From Fibrobacterota bacterium (GTDB lineage: Bacteria; Fibrobacterota; Fibrobacteria; UBA11236): 64,000 nt of DNA. Location: positions 1 through 64,000 of the forward strand of contig JAEKLQ010000044.1 in the NCBI GenBank assembly GCA_019509785.1, in the 5' to 3' direction. Each line of letters starts with the position of its first letter. The stretch's first letter is position 1. The notes beneath the pieces are model-generated. The model was not told the DNA's origin, did no database searches, and saw nothing but the letters and a program-made list of their open reading frames with translations. This document shows, in pieces, positions 23,804 through 32,414 of this stretch. The position numbers and the translations under genes were made by a program.

Positions 23804-25714
23804 ATGAGCATCCAACAGGTTAAACGGAACAAGCGCAAGGTAGGGGAAATCCTGCTGGCGCAAGGCTATATCAACCAGGAGCAGCTCGATCATGCCCTGG
23901 AGCAGCACGCCACCACCGGCATCAGCCTGGGCACCGTGCTGGTGAAGCTCGGCTTCATCGACGAGGATACCCTGAACGCGGTGCTGGGCAAGCAGCTCGA
24001 GCTCAGCTACCGCAAGCGCATCGGCGATTTGCTGGTGGAGCAGGGTTATATCACCCAACCACAGCTCGCCAACGGCCTGGCCCAGCAGAAGACCATGGCC
24101 ATGCCCCTGGGGAAATGCCTGGTCAAGCTCGGCTACATCGAAGAGACCAAGCTTCTCGACGTGCTGGCGGCGCAGCTCGATCTCCAGCATATCAACCTGG
24201 AAAACTTCAAGTTCAACCCGAACATCACCCGGCTCATCTCCGAGGAGATGGCCCGTTCCTATAAGACCATCCCGCTTTACGAGAACAACGGCGTCCTCAC
24301 CGTGGCCATGGTGGATCCCACCAACCTGCGCTCGCTGGATCATATCAAGTTCAAGACCGGCAAGGACGTGGAGCCGGTGATCGCCACCGAAGCCGAAATC
24401 ACGGTGGCCATCGGGCGCGCTTACGCCGGGGGCAAGGAAGCCCTCAGCGATCTCATCGGCGGCCAGGAGGATAAGGATCTCGTCCTGGATGATAACGACA
24501 AGAAGAAGGAGGAGGAGGAAGGCCTCACGGGGGACGAAGAGGGCCGGCAGATCATCAAGATCGTCAACCTGATCGTGAGCGAAGCCATCCGCCTCGGCGC
24601 ATCGGACGTCCATCTGGAGCCGCAAGAGCGCAACATGCGCATCCGCTACCGCATCGACGGCGAACTGATGGAACAGAATCCCATCCCGGCCCGCCTCATG
24701 GTGCAGATCGTCTCGCGCCTCAAGGTGCTGGGAGGCATGGACATCGCCGAAAAGCGGAAGCCCCTGGACGGCCGCGCGCATATCAAGTACCGCGGCCAGG
24801 AGGTGGATTTGCGCCTTTCCACCTTCCCGACCCTGCTGCGCTCCCGCGGCGTGGTGGAGAAGATGGTGATCCGCATCATCGATCCCAACCAGGAAGTCGC
24901 CACCATCGATAAGATCGGTTTTTCGCCCTCGGTGTTCCCGAGTATCGCCCGCCTGATCGAATTGCCCGACGGCATCATCCTCACCACCGGCCCCACGGGC
25001 TCGGGCAAATCCAGCACCCTGTACGCCTTCGTCCAGAGGGTGGCCTCCCCTTCGGTGAACGTCGTGACCATGGAAGATCCGGTCGAGAAGAACATCCCGG
25101 GCATCACCCAAGGGCAGATCAATAACCTGGCCGGTTTTACCTTCGCGGCCGGCATGCGCGCCATCCTCCGCCAGGACCCGGACGTCATCATGCTGGGCGA
25201 AATGCGCGATAAGGAGACTTCGGAGATGGCGATCCAGGCGGCTCTCACGGGCCATCTGGTGATCTCCACCTTGCATACAAACGACGCCGCCGGCGCCTTC
25301 ACTCGCCTGCTGGACATGGGCGTCGAACCTTTCCTGGTCACCTCTTGCGTCAAGGGCGTACTCGCGCAGCGGCTGGTGCGGCGCATTTGCGAGAAATGCC
25401 GCCAAAAGGTGGAGGTGCCGGACGTGGTGCTGGAAGGCATCGGCATCCGCCCGGGAACGCCCTTCTTCCAAGGCAAGGGCTGCCAGCAATGCAATAACAC
25501 CGGGTACCGGGGGCGCTTGGCCCTCTTCGAGCTGCTCATTCCCGACGAGCACATCCATCAGATGATCTTGGAGCGCAAGTCCAGCGACGAGATCAAGCTC
25601 TACGCGATCCGCCAATTGGGGATGGCCACCCTCCGCCGCGACGGCCTGGAGAAAGCCCTCTCCGGCCAGACCACCATCGAGCAGGTCGTGGCCGTCTCGC
25701 AGTCCGAGATGTGA
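23804..25714 (+). CDS. pilB: Type IV pilus extension ATPase PilB with two MshEN domains
   Basis: The 636-residue protein starts with two successive MshEN-type domains (about 10-65 and 67-125; VGEILLAQGYINQEQLDHAL and IGDLLVEQGYITQPQLANGL), modules known to bind c-di-GMP. A GspE N-domain (about 130-215), an acidic linker and the AAA-type secretion ATPase follow: Walker A GPTGSGKSST (Lys402), the Asp box, Walker B IMLGEMRD and the His box STLHTNDA. A tetracysteine zinc motif (CEKC and CQQC) is intact. It drives pilus polymerisation or type II secretion; PilB is favoured by the nearby pilMNOPQ. The gene's end overlaps the next gene's GTG by four bases. Confidence 0.92.
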   Translation: MSIQQVKRNKRKVGEILLAQGYINQEQLDHALEQHATTGISLGTVLVKLGFIDEDTLNAVLGKQLELSYRKRIGDLLVEQGYITQPQLANGLAQQKTMAMPLGKCLVKLGYIEETKLLDVLAAQLDLQHINLENFKFNPNITRLISEEMARSYKTIPLYENNGVLTVAMVDPTNLRSLDHIKFKTGKDVEPVIATEAEITVAIGRAYAGGKEALSDLIGGQEDKDLVLDDNDKKKEEEEGLTGDEEGRQIIKIVNLIVSEAIRLGASDVHLEPQERNMRIRYRIDGELMEQNPIPARLMVQIVSRLKVLGGMDIAEKRKPLDGRAHIKYRGQEVDLRLSTFPTLLRSRGVVEKMVIRIIDPNQEVATIDKIGFSPSVFPSIARLIELPDGIILTTGPTGSGKSSTLYAFVQRVASPSVNVVTMEDPVEKNIPGITQGQINNLAGFTFAAGMRAILRQDPDVIMLGEMRDKETSEMAIQAALTGHLVISTLHTNDAAGAFTRLLDMGVEPFLVTSCVKGVLAQRLVRRICEKCRQKVEVPDVVLEGIGIRPGTPFFQGKGCQQCNNTGYRGRLALFELLIPDEHIHQMILERKSSDEIKLYAIRQLGMATLRRDGLEKALSGQTTIEQVVAVSQSEM

Positions 25715-27249
25715 AAACCCCCATCCGCTTCCCGGCCTGGGCCGCCGCCTTTCCCTTGCTCGCGGCCTATGCGGCCCTCAAATTCTCCTTCGGCATCCTC
25801 ATCTGCGATGACGCCTATATCACCCTGGCCCATGCGCGTTCCTGGGCCTCCGGCCTCGGCCCCGTCATGTCCGCCTTGAATCCGGTCTGCGCCACCAGCA
25901 CGCCCCTGCATACGACCCTGCTCGCTCTCGCGGGACGGATCCTGGGCGGCGGGAACTACCCGGATTACGCGTACGGGATCAACGCGGTTTGGGATCTCAT
26001 CGGCTGCGGCTATCTCTATCGCCTGGCGCGCTTCGGACGGAAACTTCCCGGCCCCTGGCCCTGGCTATGCGTCGCCGCCTATGCGCTCTCCGTCAACGCC
26101 CTCGCCGTTTCGGCGTCGGGGATGGAGACGCCCATGTACGTCGCCCTGGCGTTGGCCGGAACCTGGTACGGCCTGTACGCGGAACGCGCCGGTTACGGCT
26201 TGGCCCTGGTGGCCTTCCTCGCCCCGCTGGCGCGACCCGAAGGAGCGCTTCTGCCCGGCGTCCTGATCCTCGCGCGTGCTTCCGGCGCCGGACGCCGCTT
26301 CCGGCTTGATAGGGATTCGCGCCTGGCCGCCGTCGCCGCGGCCATGGGTCTCTGCCTCTTCTTCGCTTTCAACTTTTACGCCTACGGCCACGCCTTGCCG
26401 CATTCCATCGTGGCCAAACGGGCCGAAATCCACGTCGGGCCCCTGGAGGGCTTGGGCGCCTGGATGCTGAACGTCTTCTTCAAGGGACCCTGCTTCGGAG
26501 GCACGCGAACCGTAGCCATAGCCAATCTGCTGATCCTGGCCGCCGCGGCATGGGGCTGGAAGCCGCCGGGGAACGCGAACCGAAGTAACATGAACGATAC
26601 GGTAACAGAAAGGTTTCCTTGGCCCATCCTGGCCTGGCCGGGGGCCTACTTCCTCTTTTTCATGGCGACGGGAGCGAGTTACGTCCTTTTCCCATGGTAC
26701 TTCCTCCCCGTCCTGCCTTTCTTGATCCTGGTCGTTGTCGAGGGCCTGGCGCGCGGGATGCAAGGCCTGCCTGCTTCCGCGGCGTGGGCCCTCTTTTTCG
26801 GCTTCCTGGCGTACGTGCCGGCCCAGACTTTCCGTCAGCAATTGCCGGCGAAGCATCGTTTGGCCGAGGCCGGGCGGGAAGGCCGCTACCGGGAAGCGGC
26901 CCGCATCGTCGACTCGCTGTCCATTCCCGGCCGTCCGACCATGGTCATGATCGACGAGGTGGGGGCGATCGGGTATTGGTCGCATGCGCGCATCCTGGAT
27001 ATGCACGGGCTGCTCTCCCCCGAGGCCATGCCCTATCTGGGCCCCGCCGAAGGGCATTGGCTGCGCATGGCGAAGCTACAGGATCGGATGGATCCCGAAT
27101 GGATCGTGGGCCTAAGGCTCGCCAAGGACGAGGGCTTGCTGTACCCCGGCGAAGACGGATTCTATGCGGGCTACGCCCCGGTCCGGATTCTGCGCATCGC
27201 GAAGCATCCGTACAATCTGGAGATGTGGCGGCGCCTGCCGCCGGATTGA
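25711..27249 (+). CDS. Polytopic GT-C-like membrane glycosyltransferase
   Basis: A 512-residue protein with about ten hydrophobic helices. After the first helix comes DDAYITLAHARSWASGLG, which matches the Asp-Asp catalytic loop of GT-C glycosyltransferases that use polyprenyl-phosphate sugars (ArnT/PMT/GT39 relatives). A soluble C-terminal part (about 400-512) has the TMVMIDEVGAIGYWSHARILDMHGL segment seen in related family members. The GTG start overlaps the pilB stop by four bases, so it is translated with pilB; pilin or surface glycosylation is a reasonable guess. Acceptor and donor cannot be told from sequence. Confidence 0.72.
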   Translation: MKTPIRFPAWAAAFPLLAAYAALKFSFGILICDDAYITLAHARSWASGLGPVMSALNPVCATSTPLHTTLLALAGRILGGGNYPDYAYGINAVWDLIGCGYLYRLARFGRKLPGPWPWLCVAAYALSVNALAVSASGMETPMYVALALAGTWYGLYAERAGYGLALVAFLAPLARPEGALLPGVLILARASGAGRRFRLDRDSRLAAVAAAMGLCLFFAFNFYAYGHALPHSIVAKRAEIHVGPLEGLGAWMLNVFFKGPCFGGTRTVAIANLLILAAAAWGWKPPGNANRSNMNDTVTERFPWPILAWPGAYFLFFMATGASYVLFPWYFLPVLPFLILVVVEGLARGMQGLPASAAWALFFGFLAYVPAQTFRQQLPAKHRLAEAGREGRYREAARIVDSLSIPGRPTMVMIDEVGAIGYWSHARILDMHGLLSPEAMPYLGPAEGHWLRMAKLQDRMDPEWIVGLRLAKDEGLLYPGEDGFYAGYAPVRILRIAKHPYNLEMWRRLPPD

Positions 27250-27285
27250 CGGGAGGCGCGGTTAGGAGATGCTTTACCTGGCCCT

Positions 27286-27555
27286 TCAGGCTTGCGGAGC
27301 GGCCGTGGGCGGCTGCCGGCCCCGGGGAAAGCGATGCCGCGGGATGAGATCCCGCCCCAACAGGAAGGCCATGAATATGGTCAGGGGTATGGTAACGATG
27401 ACCCCGAAGCCGTAGGAGACGAGGGCTCCCACCACGTTGATGGCGATCAGGATCGCCAGGAAAGCGATGGCCTTACCCCATGCGACCGGCTCGTTGAGGG
27501 CTGGCAGATGGCTGTCTTTCTCGTTCTTTTCTTCCGTATCCTTATCCTCAGCCAT
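27286..27555 (-). CDS. Small two-helix membrane protein
   Basis: An 89-residue protein with an acidic/Lys-rich N-terminus (MAEDKDTEEKNEKDS), two adjacent membrane helices (about 26-48 and 50-70) and a basic Pro-rich tail. The ATG at 27555 has GGAGG seven bases upstream, better than the frame's first start at 27591. It lies 32 bp after the bacterioferritin gene on the same strand and is probably its operon partner. No family recognised. Confidence 0.65.
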   Translation of the reverse strand: MAEDKDTEEKNEKDSHLPALNEPVAWGKAIAFLAILIAINVVGALVSYGFGVIVTIPLTIFMAFLLGRDLIPRHRFPRGRQPPTAAPQA

Positions 27556-27587
27556 GGTACCTCCTCCCGTCGGGTTCAGCCCCGGCC

Positions 27588-28121
27588 TCAACCCTTACGC
27601 ATGATCAGACTGGACATATCTTCCGCATGCTCCTCTTCGGTGGCCAGGATCTCCTCCATCAATCTGCGGGTGGTGGGATCCTTGTCCGTCAGGTACTGGA
27701 TGATTTCCCGGTAGCTGTCGATGGCGATGCGTTCGGCCACCAGGTTCTCCTTGATCATGTCCTCCAGGGAGCGGCCCTCGATGTATTCGGCATGGCTGCG
27801 TTCGATCAAGGTGGCGGGATTGAGATCGGGCTCGCCTCCCAATTGGACGATACGATCGGCGATCTGGTCGGCATGCTGCAATTCCTGGGTGGCATGCTCC
27901 ATGAATTCGGCCTTCGCCGCTTCGGAATTGGGGCCCGAGGCCATGAAATAATGGCGGCGGTAGCGCAGATTGCAGACTATCTCCGTGGCCAAAGCCTGGT
28001 TCAATAGCTTGATCACGGCCTCGCGATTGGCGGAATAGCCTTTGGTCACGGCGCCGTCGTCGATACGTTGGCGGGCCCTTTCGCGCAAGGTGCGCACATC
28101 GGTCATGGTGGCGTCGGCCAT
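27588..28121 (-). CDS. bfr: Bacterioferritin-like ferritin
   Basis: A 177-residue four-helix ferritin-like protein. Metal ligands are visible as Glu in LNQALATEIV, the E..QH pair in EHATQELQHADQI, Glu in LVAERIAIDSYREII and the E..H pair in ATEEEHAEDMSS, the pattern of bacterioferritin and related Dps-like ferritins. It oxidises and stores iron, which protects against iron-driven oxidative damage. The ATG at 28121 is preceded by AGGAGGAAGA, an excellent ribosome site; the upstream in-frame start at 28172 has none. A 17-bp palindrome sits just upstream and could be an operator. Confidence 0.85.
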   Translation of the reverse strand: MADATMTDVRTLRERARQRIDDGAVTKGYSANREAVIKLLNQALATEIVCNLRYRRHYFMASGPNSEAAKAEFMEHATQELQHADQIADRIVQLGGEPDLNPATLIERSHAEYIEGRSLEDMIKENLVAERIAIDSYREIIQYLTDKDPTTRRLMEEILATEEEHAEDMSSLIMRKG

Positions 28122-28136
28122 TCTTCCTCCTGGAAA

Positions 28137-28153
28137 ATTGGGCCGGGCCCAAT
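28137..28153 (-). promoter_or_regulatory. Palindrome upstream of bfr (operator or leader hairpin)
   Basis: ATTGGGCC, a central G, GGCCCAAT: a perfect 8-1-8 inverted repeat ending 15 bases before the bfr ATG. In RNA it can fold as ATTGGG/CCCAAT with a five-base loop, followed by TTTT. It could bind a regulator or act as a leader hairpin; too GC-rich for a Fur box. Confidence 0.45.
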
Positions 28154-28205
28154 AGGGGGCTCGGCCTCTCATGCCGAAAATACTTTTCCAGGCCGGGGGG
28201 TGGAC

Positions 28206-28904
28206 TTATTTCGCGGAAGCCGGATTCCCGCGTTTTGCCGCCGGATTCGCGGCGCCTTTCGCGGCCGCTCTCGTGGCCGGTTTCGCGGGGGTCTTGCGGG
28301 AGGGCTTGGGGCTGGCGAGGACCAAGGGCCGCACCGGGGGCAGGAGGTTGTCGATCACGATCCATTGCTTGCGTTTGGACATGCGGAAATTCTTCGACTT
28401 TTCCACGCTCTCCGTGGCCTTGATGGCCGCCGCCGGAATCTGGGTCAGCAGGTCGAGGGGATAGGCGTACTCAGAGGCCCGGGCGGTCTTGCCGTTGAAT
28501 TCGACGCGCTCCACGGGCCAGCAGGATATCCCGGGGGCGGCCTGGGTGAAGGTGGAGTCCTTGCCCATTACCGCGAATACGACCACGCGCGCATCCCGCT
28601 TGAAAGCCGTTTCCTCGAAATCCTTATCGTTCCATGCCACTTCGATTTCGCGGCGGTTCCAGCGTCCCTTGATCAGGCCATCGACGCGCACGGTAGCCCT
28701 GCGGCCGTCGCCGAACAACCCGCCCGAGACGTTCGCCACCGTGCCGGCGACGACCAAGCCGGCATGGGACATCAGCCACGCATAGCTACGCGGCTGCAAA
28801 TCGGCGGCGCGGGCGCTCGCGGTGGCGAGGACCAGGAGAGCGAGGAAGGGGGCGGCCAGGCGGTACATGATCCGAATGATAACCGCGCGGAGTCGGGCCG
28901 GCAT
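28206..28904 (-). CDS. Exported protein with basic Ala/Lys/Pro tail, unknown function
   Basis: A 232-residue protein. The ATG at 28904 has AAAGGAAG eight bases upstream and gives a signal peptide ending at ATASARA. The mature part (about 35-185) is beta-rich (GLVVAGTVANVSGG, RATVRVDGLIKGRW), reminiscent of small OB- or beta-barrel periplasmic domains, without a clear family. The last 50 residues are strongly basic and of low complexity (KPSRKTPAKPATRAAAKGAA), probably binding anionic wall polymers. It is transcribed toward bfr from a separate start. Confidence 0.65.
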   Translation of the reverse strand: MPARLRAVIIRIMYRLAAPFLALLVLATASARAADLQPRSYAWLMSHAGLVVAGTVANVSGGLFGDGRRATVRVDGLIKGRWNRREIEVAWNDKDFEETAFKRDARVVVFAVMGKDSTFTQAAPGISCWPVERVEFNGKTARASEYAYPLDLLTQIPAAAIKATESVEKSKNFRMSKRKQWIVIDNLLPPVRPLVLASPKPSRKTPAKPATRAAAKGAANPAAKRGNPASAK

Positions 28905-28956
28905 GGGGTAGGCTTCCTTTTCGGGGAAGGATTCCCGGGAGCATGGGCCCCGCCGA

Positions 28957-29472
28957 TCAGGTTTCCGGGCCGTAGTGCGTTTTGCGATCCCAATCGGCCC
29001 AGGTCCGGAAGGCGGCTTTCGCCTCTCTCGCCAGCATTCTCTTCATGCGCATTTTGCGGCTTCGCGCGGGGCGCATGATCTCCTCGTAGAGGAAGGCGTC
29101 CCCGAAGCCGATGGCCGCCGCGTCGGCGCGGGTGTTGGCGAAGACGATGGCGTCGACGCGGGCCCAGTATGCGGCCGCCAGGCACATGGGGCAGGGCTCG
29201 CAAGAGGTATACAGGACGCAACCGTCCAGATGGAAGCGGCGCAGGCGCCGGCCGGCGGCGCGCAGGGCCACCACTTCGGCATGCGCGGTGGGATCATTCT
29301 CGGCCAGGACGCGGTTGTGCCCTCGGCCCACCACCTTTCCGTCCTTCGCCACCACCGCGCCGAAGGGCCCTCCGCGGCCATCCTTGAGCCCATGGGCGGA
29401 AAGGGCGATGGCCTCGGCCATCAACTGGCGCGGGGTTTTGCCCTTGGGCTTCGGCCGGGCGGATCGCTTCAC
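28957..29472 (-). CDS. guaD: Guanine deaminase (cytidine-deaminase fold)
   Basis: A zinc-dependent deaminase of about 171 residues with HAEVV (zinc His and catalytic Glu) and CEPCPMC (zinc Cys pair). The C-terminal GFGDAFLYEEI matches the Bacillus GuaD type better than tRNA adenosine deaminase TadA. Guanine would be deaminated to xanthine. The GTG at 29472 overlaps the methyltransferase stop by four bases (GTGA); the much longer frame upstream only reads through that gene. Alternative: a TadA-like enzyme, less likely. Confidence 0.78.
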   Translation of the reverse strand: MKRSARPKPKGKTPRQLMAEAIALSAHGLKDGRGGPFGAVVAKDGKVVGRGHNRVLAENDPTAHAEVVALRAAGRRLRRFHLDGCVLYTSCEPCPMCLAAAYWARVDAIVFANTRADAAAIGFGDAFLYEEIMRPARSRKMRMKRMLAREAKAAFRTWADWDRKTHYGPET

Positions 29473-30227
29473 TTGAGCTTCGCCAGGCGGAGGGAGAGCG
29501 GCCAGCGCACTTTGCGGCTCCGGGCCGGATCGCCCCAGGCGGCCGCCATTTCTTCGCGTACCAGGGCGACGGGATCCTTCCCTTTGGCCTTGCGATAATA
29601 CTGCACCGCCGACCAGGTCCCGAAATAGTCCAGCAGTTCGGAGAAATCCCAATCGGTTTCCATGGCGAATTCCGGCGCGGCCAAGGCGGGGAAGGGAAGG
29701 TCCAGGGAGCGGTAGCCGTTCTCGACATGAACCCGTTCGGGCGGCCAATAAGGGCCCACCAGGCCATGGTAAAGCCGAAAGTAGGCGAGATCGAAATCCG
29801 GGGTAACCTGGCAGTTACCGTAGCACCAGGCCGCCAGCACCGCGCCCGGCCTGGCTACGCGGGCGGCCTCGGCGGCGAAGGCGGGCACGTCGAACCAGTG
29901 CAGGGCCTGGGCCACCGCCACCAAATCCACGCTGGCGTCGCGCAAGGGCGCGCGTTCGGCGGCGGCCGCGGCGTAAAGCAAGCCCGGAACCCGCCGGGCT
30001 TTGGCGATCTGAGAGGCGCTGGCATCGGTGGCGATCACCGCGCGGAAGCGGGCCGCCAAGGGACGCGAGGCCTGGCCCGAGCCGGCCCCGCATTCCCAGG
30101 CCGTCCCCGTTCCGGCGGGAAGGGAAGCCAGGTAATCGAACAGGGATTCGGGATAGGTGGGACGCGCCCGGGCATAGCCGGCCGCATTCCCGGAGAAATG
30201 ATCCTTGAAGGCGGGGGCGTCGCTCAT
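29469..30227 (-). CDS. SAM-dependent methyltransferase (class I)
   Basis: A 252-residue Methyltransf_11/25-type enzyme: motif I WECGAGSGQASRPLA, the acidic residue after strand 2 (VIATDAS), motif II/III with DLVAVAQALHWFD, and VARPGAVLAAW. The HWFD motif after strand 4 is typical of small-molecule methyltransferases related to YafE/UbiE. The substrate is unknown. The ATG overlaps the Nudix gene's stop (ATGA) and its own stop overlaps guaD, so the three are translationally coupled. Confidence 0.85.
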   Translation of the reverse strand: MSDAPAFKDHFSGNAAGYARARPTYPESLFDYLASLPAGTGTAWECGAGSGQASRPLAARFRAVIATDASASQIAKARRVPGLLYAAAAAERAPLRDASVDLVAVAQALHWFDVPAFAAEAARVARPGAVLAAWCYGNCQVTPDFDLAYFRLYHGLVGPYWPPERVHVENGYRSLDLPFPALAAPEFAMETDWDFSELLDYFGTWSAVQYYRKAKGKDPVALVREEMAAAWGDPARSRKVRWPLSLRLAKLK

Positions 30228-30799
30228 GCGCCGGCTTCGCGATCCAGAAAGTAACGCGCCCGCGCCAGCGCCGCCACGGTCAGGGATTCCGTGAGTTCGC
30301 CTGCCATCGCCATGCGCCAGGCTTCTCCGAAATCCATGGCCTTCACCGCGAGCTGCTCATCCCCGTCGGGATCCTGCGGCCCGGGGGTGAGATCGCGCGC
30401 GAGGTACAAGTGGCCGATCTCGTCGGTGCAGGCGTTGGACAGTTCCAAGCTCCCGAGGTAATCCCAACGGGCGGCCGAGTAGCCGGTCTCCTCCCGTAAT
30501 TCGCGCTTCGCCGAATCCAGCGGTTCTTCCCGGCCCTCAGGGCACCCGCCTTCGGGCAGCTCCCAGAAATAACGATCGAAAGGATACCGGTGCTGGCCCA
30601 CGAGGATGACCCGGCCCTGGGCATCGATGGGCACCACGGCCACCGCGATGTTCTTGAAATGGACCGTTCCGTAGATGCCCGGGGATCCGTCCGGGCGGAG
30701 GACGTCGTCCTCGCGCACGCGGATCCAGGGGTTATCGTAGACCTCCCGGCGACGCAGCCGGGTCCAAGGGCCTATTTCTTCTGGGGAAGCGCCTTCCAT
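30224..30799 (-). CDS. Nudix hydrolase, ADP-ribose pyrophosphatase-like
   Basis: A Nudix box is present (GGCPEGREEPLDSAKRELRE then ETGY), preceded by the FWELPEGG segment and followed by a residue pattern typical of ADP-sugar pyrophosphatases of the NudF group. The N-terminal YDNPWIRVREDDVLRPDG beta-strands support this. The ATG at 30799 gives 191 residues and overlaps the 3' end of the upstream gene by 28 bases; no Shine-Dalgarno is visible, so translation is probably coupled. The longer frame upstream is antisense-like noise. Confidence 0.82.
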   Translation of the reverse strand: MEGASPEEIGPWTRLRRREVYDNPWIRVREDDVLRPDGSPGIYGTVHFKNIAVAVVPIDAQGRVILVGQHRYPFDRYFWELPEGGCPEGREEPLDSAKRELREETGYSAARWDYLGSLELSNACTDEIGHLYLARDLTPGPQDPDGDEQLAVKAMDFGEAWRMAMAGELTESLTVAALARARYFLDREAGA

Positions 30800-32292
30800 A
30801 TGCGGGAAATATACTCTCCGCCATGGCCCGTATTGCGCAACGGCGCCAACAGCCCGGACTTGGGGAGCTTCGCCATAACAGGCGAGGCGCGACGTTCGAG
30901 GGACATCGGGAGCCGAGAGGGCATGCCGGCCGCGGTCTTCGCGAGGGAACCCGCCTTCGCGGGCAGAGCGACGGTCTCGAAACCGGTTCCCGTTACGCAA
31001 CTCATCAAATCGGCCAGGCCTTCGCCTTCGGGGCAAACGGGATCCTTTTGGCTCAGGCCGAAATCCATGCTGAGGGCGCACGTGCTCGTCTTATACGAAT
31101 AGACGGTGTGCAGGGAATCTCCTTGGTTGGAAAAGTCGATGGTGGCGGTCTCGCCCTTGCCGTTCTTGAATTGGATTTCCTTGCAGGTGTTCTTCGTCAT
31201 GGTGATGGTGGTGTCCGCGGAGAATTCCGCGGCGAAGTAGTAGCCGAAATAATCGCCGGCGCAGGTCTCCGCGGTGATGGCTTCCGTGGCCTGGGATTCG
31301 CTGATGGTGTACACGGCGGTCAAGGATTCGAAAGGGCTGTCCCCGCCGGTGGTGTCGCTGGTGCAGCCGGTCCGCAGATCGGCGGGCAATAACGCGTTGG
31401 CATCGACCAGGTTCCATGTTCCGACGATGTCCGTGGCGGTGCCGGTGAACATCGGGCCCGTGCAATCCCCCGTCGCCCAGGTCCATAGCTTGCCGTCGCG
31501 TACCGCGTAGGAGGACGTATCCTCGGTGGTGTCGCGCAGGATCTTCGTGCTGCTCCCCGAATCGCAGTAGACGTCGATGAATTGCGTGACGATGGTTTTC
31601 TTGGCGTGATCGATGGCGATGACCTTTTGGACCAGGTTGCCGGTGAGCTCGACCCCCACGTCGCCGGTCAGGCTCAGGTAGATGAGGACGTCGGTTTCGG
31701 TTTCCGATGCGGGCTCGTAGGTGCGGGTGCGGTATCCGGTCTTGGAAATCTCCAAGGTGGCCGCGGCGGCCTTGGCCAGGGAGGCGATGCGAGGCGTCGC
31801 GGAAGCGGCGCCGCCGGTCGGAGAAGCGATGCCCGGCGCGAGTACGGCCTTCCAGGTGAGGGTTTGATCCGCGGCGGTGAGGCGAAGGATAACCACGCCT
31901 ACGTGCGGCAAGCCCGCGGGCAGGGGAAGGGCATTGGCGCCCGCGGACAACTTCACGTTCGAAGCGGAAAAGGCGCGGCGGCCATCCGTGGTCAGCCATT
32001 CCAGGCGCGCGGCAACGGCGGAAGGGCTGCGCACGATCAGGGATCCCCGGCGATACGTCAAGGAGAAGGCGCCGGCCCCCGTTCCCGGATTCCGTATCGC
32101 GATGGCCTTGGCGAGATCGAAGGCTCCATCGGCATCCGTGGTCACGCATGAGGTGGGATCCGACTTGATGCAGACCTTGGCCCCGGAGATGGGGTTCTCG
32201 AGCTTATCGAAGACATTGCCGGAAATATCCAAGGCATGGATGGGAAGGGCTATGGCGATGGCGAGCGCGGCGAGAATCGGGGTTGGTCGCAT
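30772..32292 (-). CDS. Secreted modular protein A (regulatory-like domain, Cys-rich C-terminus)
   Basis: A 506-residue exported protein (signal peptide MRPTPILAALAIAIALPIHA; AAAGGAAA ribosome site). Residues about 22-75 form a carboxypeptidase-regulatory-like beta-sandwich (GNVFDKLENPISGAKVCI), 80-165 a FlgD/type-IX-tail-like domain (LEWLTTDGRRAF...VGVVILRL), then a second regulatory-like part (ATLEISKTGYRTRTYEP). Residues about 215-430 form a domain with spaced Cys (VYCDSG, GDCTGP, RTGCTSD, KNTCKEI, TCALS, SCVTG). The next gene upstream is a divergent paralogue with the same order. The last 70 residues are basic. Function unknown; probably a surface protein specific to this lineage. Confidence 0.72.
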   Translation of the reverse strand: MRPTPILAALAIAIALPIHALDISGNVFDKLENPISGAKVCIKSDPTSCVTTDADGAFDLAKAIAIRNPGTGAGAFSLTYRRGSLIVRSPSAVAARLEWLTTDGRRAFSASNVKLSAGANALPLPAGLPHVGVVILRLTAADQTLTWKAVLAPGIASPTGGAASATPRIASLAKAAAATLEISKTGYRTRTYEPASETETDVLIYLSLTGDVGVELTGNLVQKVIAIDHAKKTIVTQFIDVYCDSGSSTKILRDTTEDTSSYAVRDGKLWTWATGDCTGPMFTGTATDIVGTWNLVDANALLPADLRTGCTSDTTGGDSPFESLTAVYTISESQATEAITAETCAGDYFGYYFAAEFSADTTITMTKNTCKEIQFKNGKGETATIDFSNQGDSLHTVYSYKTSTCALSMDFGLSQKDPVCPEGEGLADLMSCVTGTGFETVALPAKAGSLAKTAAGMPSRLPMSLERRASPVMAKLPKSGLLAPLRNTGHGGEYISRIWKALPQKK

Positions 32293-32349
32293 GCGGATTT
32301 CCTTTCGGGTCGGCGAAGTGGCTACGGGAGTCCCAAAAATGGCTTATTT

Positions 32350-32398
32350 CTCGGTACTACACCAGGGCGAATCGGTACGCGATACCGGCACCACCGAG
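32350..32398 (-). terminator. Hairpin between paralogous secreted genes
   Basis: CTCGGT (32350-32355) pairs with ACCGAG (32393-32398) around an inner perfect hairpin CGGTA, CGCGA, TACCG (32373-32387). On the minus strand it follows the stop of the upstream paralogue and is followed by AAATAAGCCATTTTT. Probable terminator. Confidence 0.45.
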
Positions 32399-32414
32399 CC
32401 CTGAAACCTGCCGG

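Noticed and set aside
23288-25615. 775-codon minus-strand open frame opposite pilB and thiL
   Set aside because: Antisense to two conserved genes, with no recognisable motif; typical shadow of GC-rich coding DNA. The same applies to the long antisense frames at 47323-49269, 59318-60970, 51774-53724 and 3615-4631.
28957-29748. 263-residue version of the deaminase
   Set aside because: The N-terminal 90 residues read through the methyltransferase gene in another frame; the GTG overlap start at 29472 gives the normal length.
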